Origin: Gracilariopsis chorda
Taxonomy: Eukaryota; Rhodophyta; Florideophyceae; Gracilariales; Gracilariaceae
NCBI GenBank assembly: GCA_003194525.1
Contig: NBIV01000177.1
Span: 1-64,000, forward strand
Length of the DNA: 64,000 bases
Direction: 5' to 3'
Both the position numbers and the translations under genes were made by a program. The notes under the pieces are model-generated. The model was not told the origin of the DNA. It searched no databases and saw only the letters and a program-made list of their open reading frames with translations. Positions 1 to 9,862 of the stretch are shown piece by piece. Positions within the stretch are counted from its first letter, which is position 1. Every line of letters starts with the position of its first letter.

Positions 1-7
1 TTGCTCC

Positions 8-683
8 ATGCTGGTGGATGGTTTAGATCCTGGTATCAGGGCACTGGTGTTCCCGCCACAGGAAGAGAAGCGCAAGGCGACGTATCTGGAACTGGTCCAG
101 TACGCGCAGGCTGAGGGTGACACCTCAGAGCGAGAGACCCGAGGCGTCGGTCGTCGAAGGCTCTCTTCGTCGAGAACGAGGCTTCCTCGGCATCTCTCCC
201 TAACCGGGACCACCTTCCGGATTTGCGGATAACATCCAGTATCTTGGCAGTCTTGAACAGTCGTTGGCAACCTCGGAACTGCCGTCCACGTTACACCCCC
301 GTGGTAGATCCGGCCTTTTACGCAAACCCCGGTCGGGTTCCCCCAGCCCCGCTAGCCTACGCGTCGAGCGCCACAAGACACTCCCGCCCGGGATGGTCCA
401 ACCCGAAGCAACTAGCATTCCAACCACAACACCCTCAGCACCGCGGAATGATGTCCACGCCGCCGGAACACGTTCAGCCCCGCTGATTTGCTACATTTGT
501 TACCTTGAAGGTCATACTGCGTCGCAGTGTACCCTCCCCATTCGCGAGATGTGGAAGATCGTGGAAATTATGAGAATCTCCCACCGGAGCATAAGGCTCG
601 TGTCCCGAGTAATTCGTATGAAGACGCAAAGGCTGCGGTCCACAATGCTCAAGCTCGAGAAGCCGCGAAAACGCGAACGGTAA
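8..683 (+). pseudogene. gypsy gag remnant with zinc knuckle
   Basis: Frames covering this stretch read as the C-terminal part of a capsid/nucleocapsid protein. A charged segment (frame 2, to about 200) is followed in another frame by a Pro/Arg/Ser-rich linker and then a knuckle CYICYLEGHTASQC at about 490-531, which fits CX2CX4HX4C. Gag packages element RNA and the knuckle binds nucleic acid. The reading frame changes at least once before the knuckle and again right after it near 545, so this is a broken copy. The N-terminus is outside the window. Confidence 0.6.
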
Positions 684-1345
684 CAACCCTAACCTTTCGG
701 AACGGGCTCAGCCGCACCCAGCGGTCGATTCGGTCACGAAAAACTAATCTTGGGAGTCTCCCCCACGGGAGGGTGTCTTCCAAGCCGAAGTTGGAGACGC
801 CTGAGGCGCCACCGCTTCGCTCCCCTGCCAAAATCCTTACGAGGAAACTGGCTCAAGAAGACGTGAGCTCGGACCACTTAGTGGCTCTGCGTCGTCCGTG
901 GATACGGTCCCGTAACCTCCGCATCCCGGATCGAGTTTTGGTAATGACCAAGAGGAACTATAAAGTTTATAGTGACCTCGGTCTCTCTAACCAGTTCATG
1001 GTTCGTCAGTTATCTGTCCTGGATACAGGTGCCGCTCCGAACCTGATCAATATCGGGATTATTCCACCCGCCATGCGGAAATGCATTCGCATTGGTCCAA
1101 GTCTGGATCTGGCGGACGCTAATAACAACCCGCTCCAGACTCTTGGAACAATTCCTCTGGTACTCAGACTAGGCACCTACGTGGTGAAGTTGGACTTCAT
1201 CGTATGCGATTCTCTTGCTGCACCGGTCATCCTCGGTTGTGATTTCTGTGACCGCTTCGTGGAAGCTATCCGCCCTCGCTCCAGATCTGTGGAATTGGCC
1301 AACGGTTCGACCATCCCGATTGTACGGAAGCCCTTGCGACACGCC
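545..1345 (+). pseudogene. gypsy aspartic protease region
   Basis: This frame continues from the zinc knuckle after a frame change. It carries the retropepsin motif VLDTGAAPN at about 1018-1044 and, some 70 residues on, a hydrophobic ILGCDF motif that corresponds to the second hallmark of retroviral-type proteases. The enzyme would cut the Gag-Pol polyprotein. The frame loses sense near 1345, where a different frame picks up the linker to reverse transcriptase, so the region is inactive as it stands. Confidence 0.65.
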
Positions 1346-3659
1346 TCCCGTAAACGGGGTACCTTTACCTGCTGCTCAGGAAGCGTCCAATGTGGATCGA
1401 GCATCTACAAAGATTCGTGTCGCGGAACCAGTTTCGATCCCGAAGGAATCTCAGGTGTGGGTCTCAGTAACATCCAAACACCACGGGTTGCAGGTTGTTC
1501 AACCGCTCCCCTCGCTCTACGAACAGCGCCGTCTCGCATTAGCAAATGGGATCGTATCCGTCGAGCCGGACAAACCCTTTAAGGTTCTCGTTGCTAACCT
1601 CGGAACTACCACTCAGTGGTTGGTTAAAAACCAGGTCCTGGGCAACATGCTTCCGCACCCGTTGGCTATCCTTCCTACAAAGATTCCGATCTCCGACGTT
1701 CTCGGAATACAAGACCCTAAGGAGGGGGAGGAGGTCCCGTTCGTTCCGTTGGATCCCGCCCGGGAAAGTTCAGATTCGACTGTCGAAGAAGCTCAGAAGA
1801 GCACGACTTCAGCATCGGCAGATACTGCGTTAGACCCAGAACAGGCTTTGGATAAGTTGGACCTGGATCACATTAATGAATCTCATCGTGAGAAGTTTCG
1901 TGACATGCTCAGGGACTTTACCGCCATGTGGGACGGTTCCCTGGGGACGATAGCGGTAACCGAACATCGGATTGATTTGTTGCCGGATACACGGCCTATT
2001 GCACAGCACCCATATCGGGCAGGCCCTAAAGCAAGGGGGGAAGAGAAATCTCAGGTGGAGAAGATGCTGCGAGCTGGAGTTATCGAAGCAGCACAATCCC
2101 CTTGGGCTTCTCCTGTTGTCCTTGTTCCGAAAGCCGATGGATCATGGCGTTTCTGTGTGGATTACCGCCGCCTGAATGCGGTTACTGTCAAGGACGTCTA
2201 TCCGATTCCACGAATGGACGAGTACATTGACTCCCTGGGGAGCGCAACGGTGTTCACTACCCTCGATGCCAATTCGGGATACTGGCAGGTCCCTATTAGG
2301 AAAGAAGATCGTGATAAGACCGCGTTTGTGTGCCATCAAGGACTATATCGCTTTAAGCGAATGCCGTTTGGACTAACGAATGCCCCAGCTACATTCCAAC
2401 GAGCAATCGATATCCTCTTGGCGAGGTTCAAATGGACCAGCTGTCTGGTATACTTGGACGACATTATAGTGTTCTCTAATAACTTGGACGATCACCTGTC
2501 CCATGTCCGGGAAGTCTTGACAGTGCTCCGCAACGCGGGCATCACCCTGAAGCTGGGAAAGTGTGAGTTCTGCGCCGATTCGGTAAAATATCTGGGCCAC
2601 ATCATCCGCCCCGGACAGCTTTCAATCGATGAAGCAAGAGTGAAATCACTTCGAGAGGCGAAACATCCGACTAATCAAACGGAGCTTCGATCCTTCCTAG
2701 GACTTTGCAATGTATATCGCCGATTCGTCCCGAACTTCGCCGACTTGTCAGCACCGCTTAACGCACTCCTCCGGAAAGGACAACCTACCGAACTGGACGT
2801 CTTTGACGAGGCTGAGTCGTCAGCATTCTCGTCTCTTGTCGACGCTGTAACGTCCCCGCCAGTTCTGGCCTTACCGCACCCGGACTTACCTTTCGAAGTG
2901 GATACTGACTCAAGTGCCCACCAGGTGGGTTGTGCGTTGTTTCAAGTCACGGAAGAAGGAGAAAGACATCCGATCGGATATTGGTCACGTTCGTTGAACG
3001 TTCACGAGCGCAACTACTCGGTGTCCGAGAAGGAGTGTCTTGCTGTTGTTTGGGCGTTGGCAACGCTTCGCCCATACCTTATGGGTAACCATTTCAAGGT
3101 TCACACCGATCACTCGGCTCTCCGTTGGCTACTCGAAATTCGAGAACCGTCGGGCCGCCTCATGCGTTGGCGTCTCCGACTCTCGGAATTTACATTTGAT
3201 GTCCTCTACAAGAAGGGATCCCTGAATACTCAGGCTGACGCCCTATCGCGCTTAGGAACATCAGCGGAAACCGAACCGGTCGACGATCTGGAAATACCAT
3301 GTTTCATGGCACAATCCCCGGAGGGAACGGAAGAAGACAACCCAGACGTGAATGGGGATGACATCTGTGACGATATTCTAGCTGCAAACCCTACGGATCC
3401 TCCGGATGACCAGGTTGTTCCCATATCCTCTGAGGAAATGATCCGTGAACAACAGCAGGATCCTTTCTGTGCCCAGATTCGTGCCCGTCTTAACGGAGGC
3501 GCACAGATACCCTTTGCGGTGAACGATCGAGGCTACCTAGTCAGGTTGCTGACACGGACCCCACAGATCGTTGTACCTCACACGCTGCAGCAGCGCGTCT
3601 TGCATCTATCGCATTACGCGAAGCTGGTGCACATCCCGGCGGGAGGAAACTATACCTGA
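1340..3659 (+). pseudogene. gypsy reverse transcriptase-RNase H
   Basis: This open frame holds the whole RT and RNase H of a Ty3/gypsy element. Visible motifs are the fingers region ASPVVLVPKADGSWRFCVDYR (split by eye into its usual blocks), FTTLDANSGYWQ with the first catalytic Asp, the YLDD box at 2451-2462, and an RNase H of the DTDSSAHQVGCALFQ type followed by E and a TDHSAL motif. It ends in the spacer before integrase, whose HHCC zinc domain is cut by a stop at 3657-3659; sense resumes one frame over immediately. The formal start of the open frame (1215) is a TTG out of register with the protease, so I take 1340 as the practical start. Confidence 0.85.
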
Positions 3660-5163
3660 CCCTTCGCAGGGACTTCTATTGGCCTGCTATGGCATTTGAC
3701 TGCTATGCAGTTCGCCGCTCGTGCGTGGAATGTGCGAAGAATAATGTAAAACTTCGGAAGTACTCGAAGAAGTTAACACTATTCCTGGCACGGGCGCCAC
3801 TCGAATATGTCGCTATTGATATCTTGGGCGAGCTTGTCAAAACCAAACGTGGTTACAAGTATCTTCTCGTCATTACTGACCGCTTCTCAAAGTTGGTGAG
3901 AACAGTACCGCTTAAACGGATTACCGCGGACGTGGTTGCGCGTGCGTTCGTAACCCACTGGGTCTTTACTTACGCCCGCCGGTACACCTACTCTCCGACA
4001 ACGGATCTCAATTTACCTCAAAGTTCTTTCAGGACGTATGTAGAATCTTGGGAATCAAGAATATGTTTACTACCACCTACCACCCGCAGTGTAACGGACA
4101 AGTGGAACGATTCAATCGTACTATGCTCAACGCACTGCGCGCGTATGTCGCGGATCACCCCATGGAATGGGACTTGTACACGGACGCTATTACGTACGCG
4201 TATAACACCCAGGTACACCGGGTCACGACCCTCGCTCCATTTGAGCTGGTCATGTCTCGGATTCCGCCACCCATGGCTATTGAAGCGCAACCGAACGTCT
4301 CGGGGTACCCTTCACCAAGGTTATATCGAGATGCCTGGAAGGAATGGTTGAAGAACATGGTCCCTACCGCCCGAAAGGCTATGGGAAAAGCCCAGGAGGC
4401 ATACAAACAGAACTTCGACGCGAAGATTCGTTCCCCGATACCCCAGGTCTCGGAAGGGGATTCTGTCTTCCTGCGAAAGGAATATTGTAATCCCGAAAAG
4501 GAGAAGCGCCACAAATTGTCACCGATAGTGAATGGACCCTATCGGGTGGTTTCCGTCGCCGACGACACAGTTGTACTGGACATCGATAACCAGTTCGAAC
4601 GCGTCTCTCGCGACCGCGTAGCCCACGCGCCTGCGCCCCCTGAGGGCTCATCACCGCTCGTGACAATCCCGGAGGATGACCTCGTAACTCGGCCAACGGA
4701 TAATCTGCTTCCGTCCCGCCCACCCGTCTTACCGCACCCGAAACAGGGACTCTCGGATCTTCCAATTGCCGATCAACCGGTTGGGCGCGCCGCGCGTATC
4801 GTGCAATGCACGCTTGACCCCAAACGCCTAACCGTTACTCCGCCCGCGGAGGTCCTTCATCCTGAACCCACCGCCCTCTCACCTAAGGAGGGGGAGGGAC
4901 GGGAATCGATCGTGCCATCGCGGAAGGAAGCTCCGGCGTCGGACGGTGTCCCGTTTCATACGGCATCGTCGGATGAGCACCCCCGGAGCAGGGAGGAGTT
5001 GAACGCATCGCGAAGCGAGAAAGCCGTCTCCGCGGACCCGGATGCACTCCTGTCGAGCGAGTCGCTGGGTAGCGAAGGAGGAAGTAGTGAACCGGACTCG
5101 GTGTGGTCACTAATGTGGCGAATGATATCTCCGAGCACGGAGCACATACAACCTCGGTCCTAA
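3660..5163 (+). pseudogene. gypsy integrase, frameshifted
   Basis: Integrase begins with the typical LRRDFYWPAM stretch and the CVECAKN half of its zinc domain, then the first catalytic Asp in YVAIDILGE. Near 3980 the frame breaks. The next frame carries LLSDNGSQF with the second Asp and NGQVERFN with the catalytic Glu, so all three DDE residues survive but in two frames. A GPY motif (NGPYRVV, about 4534-4554) lies near the C-terminus, followed by a long Pro/Ser/Glu-rich tail ending at 5161-5163. Integrase inserts element cDNA. This copy is inactive as a single protein. Confidence 0.8.
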
Positions 5164-5221
5164 CCAGTTTCGTGGTGAGCTGAAAAGCAACCGCGGACAC
5201 GGAGAGTGTGGTTGACACTGC

Positions 5222-5947
5222 GTGCGTTACCGCAGAGCACTACAAATGGACACTGTGACGCCACTGTCACGCGGACGAAGCCCGAAATTCCAAACCGTGG
5301 AAAGGTGTACACGTACATACCGCCGGCCGGCGTCAGGAGTACAGTCAAGACCCGCGTCGTGGAAAGACCGCGCGCGACACTTGCCGCCAGCGGCCAGCCA
5401 ATCACAGTGTGTGATGCATGGCAATCCGCCTCCTGGCGTCGGAACCGTAGTGAACCGCCTCCCTCACCGTGAACGGTCAAACTCACCAGAGTTGTACGGG
5501 TCGCGTGGGAGAAGAGCTCGCGAGCTGCGCGTCAATAGGGGAATCCGGTTAGAACGGAAGGCCCCCCCCACAAGGAGAGGATTAGGAAGCGGAAAGACCG
5601 CAATGCGGTATCAAGTCCCAGCACTCGCAGCGTCGAGGAAAGCTGACTTTGCCCGCAGGGTCGCGCCAATTTCAGGCAAGTCCCCTCACAGGGTTCTCCC
5701 CTTAAGCCCTGCCATGACGGGTCAGGAGCCGGCTACGTACGACCAGGAGTTTGTCGTTGACCACATCGTGGATCATGTTCTGGACTCCAAAGGAGTGTGG
5801 TTTTACCAAATCCGATGGTACGGATACCCCCCGGAAGAGGACACATGGGAGCCCATTCAGCACCTTCCTCGTTCCAAGGTGATAACCTACCACCGCCGGA
5901 CGCGGTTCCCACTCCCATCCACTTTGGACATGGCCCAGGTTGGGTAG
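5222..5947 (+). pseudogene. gypsy C-terminal chromodomain segment
   Basis: This frame follows the integrase tail after a stop and a frame change. The first 170 residues are low-complexity and basic. At about 5738-5910 there is a chromodomain: EFVVDHIVDHV, then the aromatic cage block FYQIRWYGYPPEEDTWEP and a following helix. Chromodomains at the end of integrase direct insertion toward histone-marked chromatin, which is the defining trait of chromoviruses. The cage aromatics (F/Y, W, W) are all present, so the fold looks intact even though the polyprotein is broken. Confidence 0.75.
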
Positions 5948-6283
5948 GACGATACACTGCACTATGCAGAAGATTCCGAAGACGGAAGAGAAGTCTCCGA
6001 AGAGAAGAGGACACAGGAAGAGATCTGGCTACAGAAGGTTACACGAAGTAATGGACTGGATAGGGAAACCAATGGTCATTGGACGTCACACCGCCTAGCG
6101 GTCCGACCGAAGTAACGGTTTAATGAAGAATACCGCCTAGCGGTCCGGCATGAAGATGCTATGAAGAAGAAAAAGAAGAGTCCGGACATACGGATATAGA
6201 AGAAGGAAGTCGTTTACCACAAGCTATGGAGCGTTAAGCGCTAACCTATATCAGGTGTGCGTGCCACGGTCCAGGATCCTGAC

Positions 6284-8125
6284 TTAGGATGAGCCGCTCG
6301 TTGGCGGTTGGTAGTTCGCAGACGCGAAAGCCAATAACTCGCTCACGCTGGTGAGGTTGGAAGGCGCAACCACTCCAATGGACTGGAGGTGAGCCCTGAG
6401 GGCAACGGCCTGAGGGTCCACGGGGACCGGAGATGCGGTAGACGGAGAAGCAGCCGCACTGGCGGCCATATTCCAGCCATCTGGAGCAGCCACATGCTGG
6501 CCGGATCCGTCGAGATCGTTGACCATCGCCGTTACCGGGGCTACGGCCTCCTCCACCTCATCGGGGTCGTCATCCACCATTGGATCATCCTCGTAGGAAC
6601 CGTGCCAGTCATCGGAAAACATGAACCCAACCGGGTGGCCTCGCGGAACGGAGCGTGGTACATCGCGTAACGCTAGCGCGTGAGCCCGTGAAGTCACGGA
6701 TACCTCCCAAGGGTCATAGAAGACGAAGTTGCCAGCGTTTGGATTTCTCCGGCCTGGAGAGCGATCATGCCTGGAAGGCTCACCGTCAGGGACGTTGGAG
6801 ACGGGGACTGTATCCCAGTTAACCATATCGATGGTGTTCAGAAGGCACTGAAGCTCATCCAAATTGGCTTCGGATCCCAGAGGGATATAGAGATCCAATC
6901 GGCGGATAACCTGGCGTAGGTGAGGAGGAATGTACCACAGACGGTTCTTGTCGTACACCTCCCAGAGGAGAAATGCGGCAACGCGAGCAGCCCATTCGGC
7001 GAGGAAGAGAGTCCAGTAACCGGAATCCGGATTGTTGATTAATCGTGAACCGATATAGCTGAGGCACGGAGGCATCTCCGCAAAGCATCCCCTCGGGACT
7101 TCGAACCTGCTCCACCAATGGGGAAGAGGTGCATACCGGCCGCGCATCGCGGATGGGCGGAGCCTCTCGACCTCGAGATTTTGGTATGGTACCAGGAACC
7201 CGAAGCGGGAGCGCGCCTTTCGCTCAAACCGGAGTCGGTCGAAGAATGATCCGCGATGATTCGGACGACGAAGATATCGGAACTCTGCACGCAGAATTGG
7301 GCGCCTCCAGAGGAGCATCCCGGCTTCTATTGGAGTGGACCGGAACGGTGTAGATGGCTGGTAGGCAGCAAGGTTCTCGCAGTATGAGACTTCACCGTAG
7401 GTACGGTACCGCGAGAGGTCAAAGCTGTATTCCGTTGGTATCAGCTCATCCGGATAACTCGCGCGGGCGAGACGGTCGTAGGCGACCTTGGCCATCCCGG
7501 CACGGGCTTCATTCAGCGTCTCGAAACCATATCTGGTGCGCTTCCGTGCGGGGAACTGTGGCTCTACCGCGATACGCGTCCTCCAGTCGAAGGAGTCAAC
7601 CATATCCCGGCCTAGTCCCCCTGGGAGCTCGCCCTCCTCCACATAGGAGTCGATGAGGTCCGAGTCGGAAACCCATGTGGGGTGGAACCAGGGCGCACGC
7701 GAAAAGAGGAGAGCGTCTTCCCGGGGATTGCGGGCCCAAAGTGTCGATGGTGACACCCAGCCGGCGGCGGTCGCAGTGATCGGTATCGCTTGAGCGGAAT
7801 TCCAGGCAGCGATACTCGCGGCATCCGAGGCATCCATGGTTGGAACATGAGACGATCCCCCAGGCAGAGGCAAGGAGAGGAACCCAGAGGTTGGGTGACG
7901 AACCCACGACCCCGGCGTCGCGAAGGAAGGTTGTCCGCTCGCGGAAGTCCCCTGCGGGGCGCCCGCAGGCGGGTCGTTCGAAAACGGAGTGTTGGTCATA
8001 TTAGAGAGGGGCGCAGAGTCTGTTGAAGAAGGTACTGAGGGTTGATCAGTTGTAACCGTGTTGGTACGGGGGACCGGTATCTCGGCGATTCCCTTGTCGG
8101 GACTATTTATACCCTCGCGCCTCAT
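6284..8125 (-). CDS. Antisense ORF inside gypsy element, unknown function
   Basis: A 613-aa open frame runs opposite to the retrotransposon, from just inside the 3' polypurine tract back toward the chromodomain. I start at the ATG at 8123-8125; an upstream in-frame TTG exists. It is uninterrupted, while the sense genes are full of frameshifts. The protein has a Ser/Pro/Thr-rich N-terminus, then a conserved-looking globular part (residues about 130-430) rich in Trp, Tyr and Arg, and an acidic tail with a run of Asp/Glu near the end. I recognise no domain. Antisense ORFs in this position are known from some plant gypsy elements, such as Grande. It could regulate the element, be structural, or be captured host sequence. 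Confidence 0.55.
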   Translation of the reverse strand: MRREGINSPDKGIAEIPVPRTNTVTTDQPSVPSSTDSAPLSNMTNTPFSNDPPAGAPQGTSASGQPSFATPGSWVRHPTSGFLSLPLPGGSSHVPTMDASDAASIAAWNSAQAIPITATAAGWVSPSTLWARNPREDALLFSRAPWFHPTWVSDSDLIDSYVEEGELPGGLGRDMVDSFDWRTRIAVEPQFPARKRTRYGFETLNEARAGMAKVAYDRLARASYPDELIPTEYSFDLSRYRTYGEVSYCENLAAYQPSTPFRSTPIEAGMLLWRRPILRAEFRYLRRPNHRGSFFDRLRFERKARSRFGFLVPYQNLEVERLRPSAMRGRYAPLPHWWSRFEVPRGCFAEMPPCLSYIGSRLINNPDSGYWTLFLAEWAARVAAFLLWEVYDKNRLWYIPPHLRQVIRRLDLYIPLGSEANLDELQCLLNTIDMVNWDTVPVSNVPDGEPSRHDRSPGRRNPNAGNFVFYDPWEVSVTSRAHALALRDVPRSVPRGHPVGFMFSDDWHGSYEDDPMVDDDPDEVEEAVAPVTAMVNDLDGSGQHVAAPDGWNMAASAAASPSTASPVPVDPQAVALRAHLQSIGVVAPSNLTSVSELLAFASANYQPPTSGSS

Positions 8126-8162
8126 CTCCTCACGCCTATACTCGCGTTCGTTTTCGGCCCTT

Positions 8163-8173
8163 AAGGAGGGGGA
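8163..8173 (+). promoter_or_regulatory. 3' polypurine tract
   Basis: The purine run AAGGAGGGGGA lies directly before a TG that fits the 5' end of the LTR. This is where plus-strand DNA synthesis would be primed. The same 11-mer recurs at 1719-1729 and 4885-4895. Confidence 0.65.
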
Positions 8174-9085
8174 TGTGTAGTGCAATGCATTCCCGCGTAC
8201 GGGCGATGGCGAAACTCATATCTGAGGTGTACTCGGTGCGAGCGATGAAGCGGGATGCATGAATTTTAGCCCCCGTTTACCGGGCTAATTAGCGGTCTGG
8301 TTACCCAGGGTGGTTATGGGAACATTCATATTTTGTGGTACTTGCCTGGCAAGGGTGGTGGACACGTGGCTACAGCCCCGGCCAGGAGGCCCAAAATGGC
8401 TACTTATTTTAGTATAGTTTAGGGGTTAATTTTACTTAGGCTAGTGCACTACCTACTGTACTGCACTGAGCTAGTACTTGAGCGTCGGCCGCACGGCGGC
8501 AGAGCTCACCAAGAAAAGTAACAAGAGTTCGGCTCTGACTCTATTCGCCATGCGAAGTGTCTAGCTCCTCGCGGAGGTACACCGCTTGCCCGATAGTTTC
8601 ACCCGACTCGCACCACCGAGGAGACCGTGCTCGTCGTACCCAGTGGGTTGTGACCACTCGTGGTATTCGTTGTTGTCGTGTGACCGCCCGTACAGGCCCT
8701 ATCTCCGCCCCAGTTTTGGGTATTGATATTACCGACGTGTGTCGTGAGACCGTGAGACCATCCCTTCCCCTCATATCCCCTAGCCGCCGCGCGGTGCGTG
8801 TTCGTGTGTGTGTATCGGCACCCCCCCTCCGGGTCTGTTCCCGCTTTCCGCACGCCCCCGTCGGGTGGCCCCTTTCCGTCTTTTGTTCCACTGTTCGCAG
8901 GCTACTTCCGGACCAGCCGTGGTTCCGACCCGTTCTAACCCCTAAACCTCCGCGGTACATCCAGGCTCCCGACGGAGTTACACCCGTCATACGGGACACG
9001 GAGGGCTCTACCCAGCTGGGCCTACCTCTCCAAGAGAGCAAGGCTTCGAGCTGCCTTGGGTGCCTTTCCCACACCGGGATTGCAC
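8174..9085 (+). repeat. gypsy 3' LTR (right end approximate)
   Basis: The sequence starts TGTGTAGTGC right after the polypurine tract and holds no long sense ORF until copia gag appears near 9090. Its length, about 0.9 kb, is reasonable for a chromovirus LTR. The right end is inferred from a CA near 9085 and the return of copia coding sequence. The partner LTR is outside the window, so neither end can be checked here. Confidence 0.45.
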
Positions 9086-9862
9086 CACACTTCTGAGGGA
9101 TTAACCAAAGTTGTGGGCACCATAGAGGAACTAGCTCCTCAGTGTCCCCCTCACTTCCGCTCCGAAGCGCACAAAATTGGATACCTCCGCAATGCGGTCC
9201 TGGAATCGTCATGGGCAAGGCTACCAGTAAGCAACATTGTTACCCCCAAGTACACATTCAATGGCTTCATCACTGCTCTTAGGGAAAGCCTTCAACTAGA
9301 AGAAGAGATCAGAGAGATCAGCAAGACCTCTGAAACGAACATTGTGAGTGAGGGGACGATGTATCAGCAGTATGGGCGGGATCCAAAATATGTTCGCAAA
9401 CATCCACCCCAAAGGGACTCCCGCTTCGGCCATAAGCACACCAGTGGTAGCGCACAGCCTCGCACCCAACCGCGAACCTTTGAAGAAAGTCGCCGACGCA
9501 ATGAGTGCCATAAATGCCACAGACATTGGCAACCAGGTCACCGTTGTAAGCCTGGTGCTATCCGCAACCTTGTGCGTCAAAAGATGACTAGTGGTGAGTC
9601 CGCCGTGCACATTGTGTCGGACCTTGTCTTGGCAATGGAGGGAGAGACTGACGAGGTCTCTGACAGGAATGATGGCGACGACGACCAGCACGGACCATGT
9701 TACGATGTTGAGGAGGTTCGCCTGTTCGACCAACTGACGGGTGGAGATGAACCCTTGGCCACAAGAGCCGTCGAAAAAGCCGACGAAGATTGGTTCACAA
9801 ACCATGTGGCGGCTACTATGGGTCAAGAAAGGATGCACCCAGCATCACAGTCTTTTCAGTAG
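9086..9862 (+). CDS. copia gag, N-terminally truncated
   Basis: The frame is open from the gypsy LTR junction to a stop at 9860-9862 and reads as the end of a capsid protein followed by a nucleocapsid. The Cys/His cluster CHKCHRHWQPGHRC at about 9506-9547 resembles a retroelement zinc knuckle with unusual spacing. The C-terminus is acidic. It overlaps the pol frame by about 70 bases in the -1 register, which would fit ribosomal frameshifting or a single lost base. No initiator ATG is visible because the 5' part is gone. Confidence 0.55.
   Translation, partial: HTSEGLTKVVGTIEELAPQCPPHFRSEAHKIGYLRNAVLESSWARLPVSNIVTPKYTFNGFITALRESLQLEEEIREISKTSETNIVSEGTMYQQYGRDPKYVRKHPPQRDSRFGHKHTSGSAQPRTQPRTFEESRRRNECHKCHRHWQPGHRCKPGAIRNLVRQKMTSGESAVHIVSDLVLAMEGETDEVSDRNDGDDDQHGPCYDVEEVRLFDQLTGGDEPLATRAVEKADEDWFTNHVAATMGQERMHPASQSFQ

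Larger units (their letters stand above)
1..9085 (+). mobile_element. Ty3/gypsy chromovirus, 3' part, decayed
   Basis: The window opens inside gag of a long LTR retrotransposon. Going right I see a CCHC zinc knuckle, a DTGA aspartic protease, RT with YLDD, RNase H, integrase with a GPY motif, a chromodomain, an antisense ORF, a polypurine tract and a 3' LTR beginning TG at 8174. The coding order protease-RT-RNase H-integrase defines Ty3/gypsy, and the chromodomain places it with the chromoviruses. The sense coding region is broken by at least five frame changes (near 250, 545, 1345, 3655, 3980 and 5163-5222), so it cannot make an intact polyprotein. The 5' LTR lies outside the window. The right end is approximate, because it can only be placed where copia gag sequence resumes. 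Confidence 0.85.
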
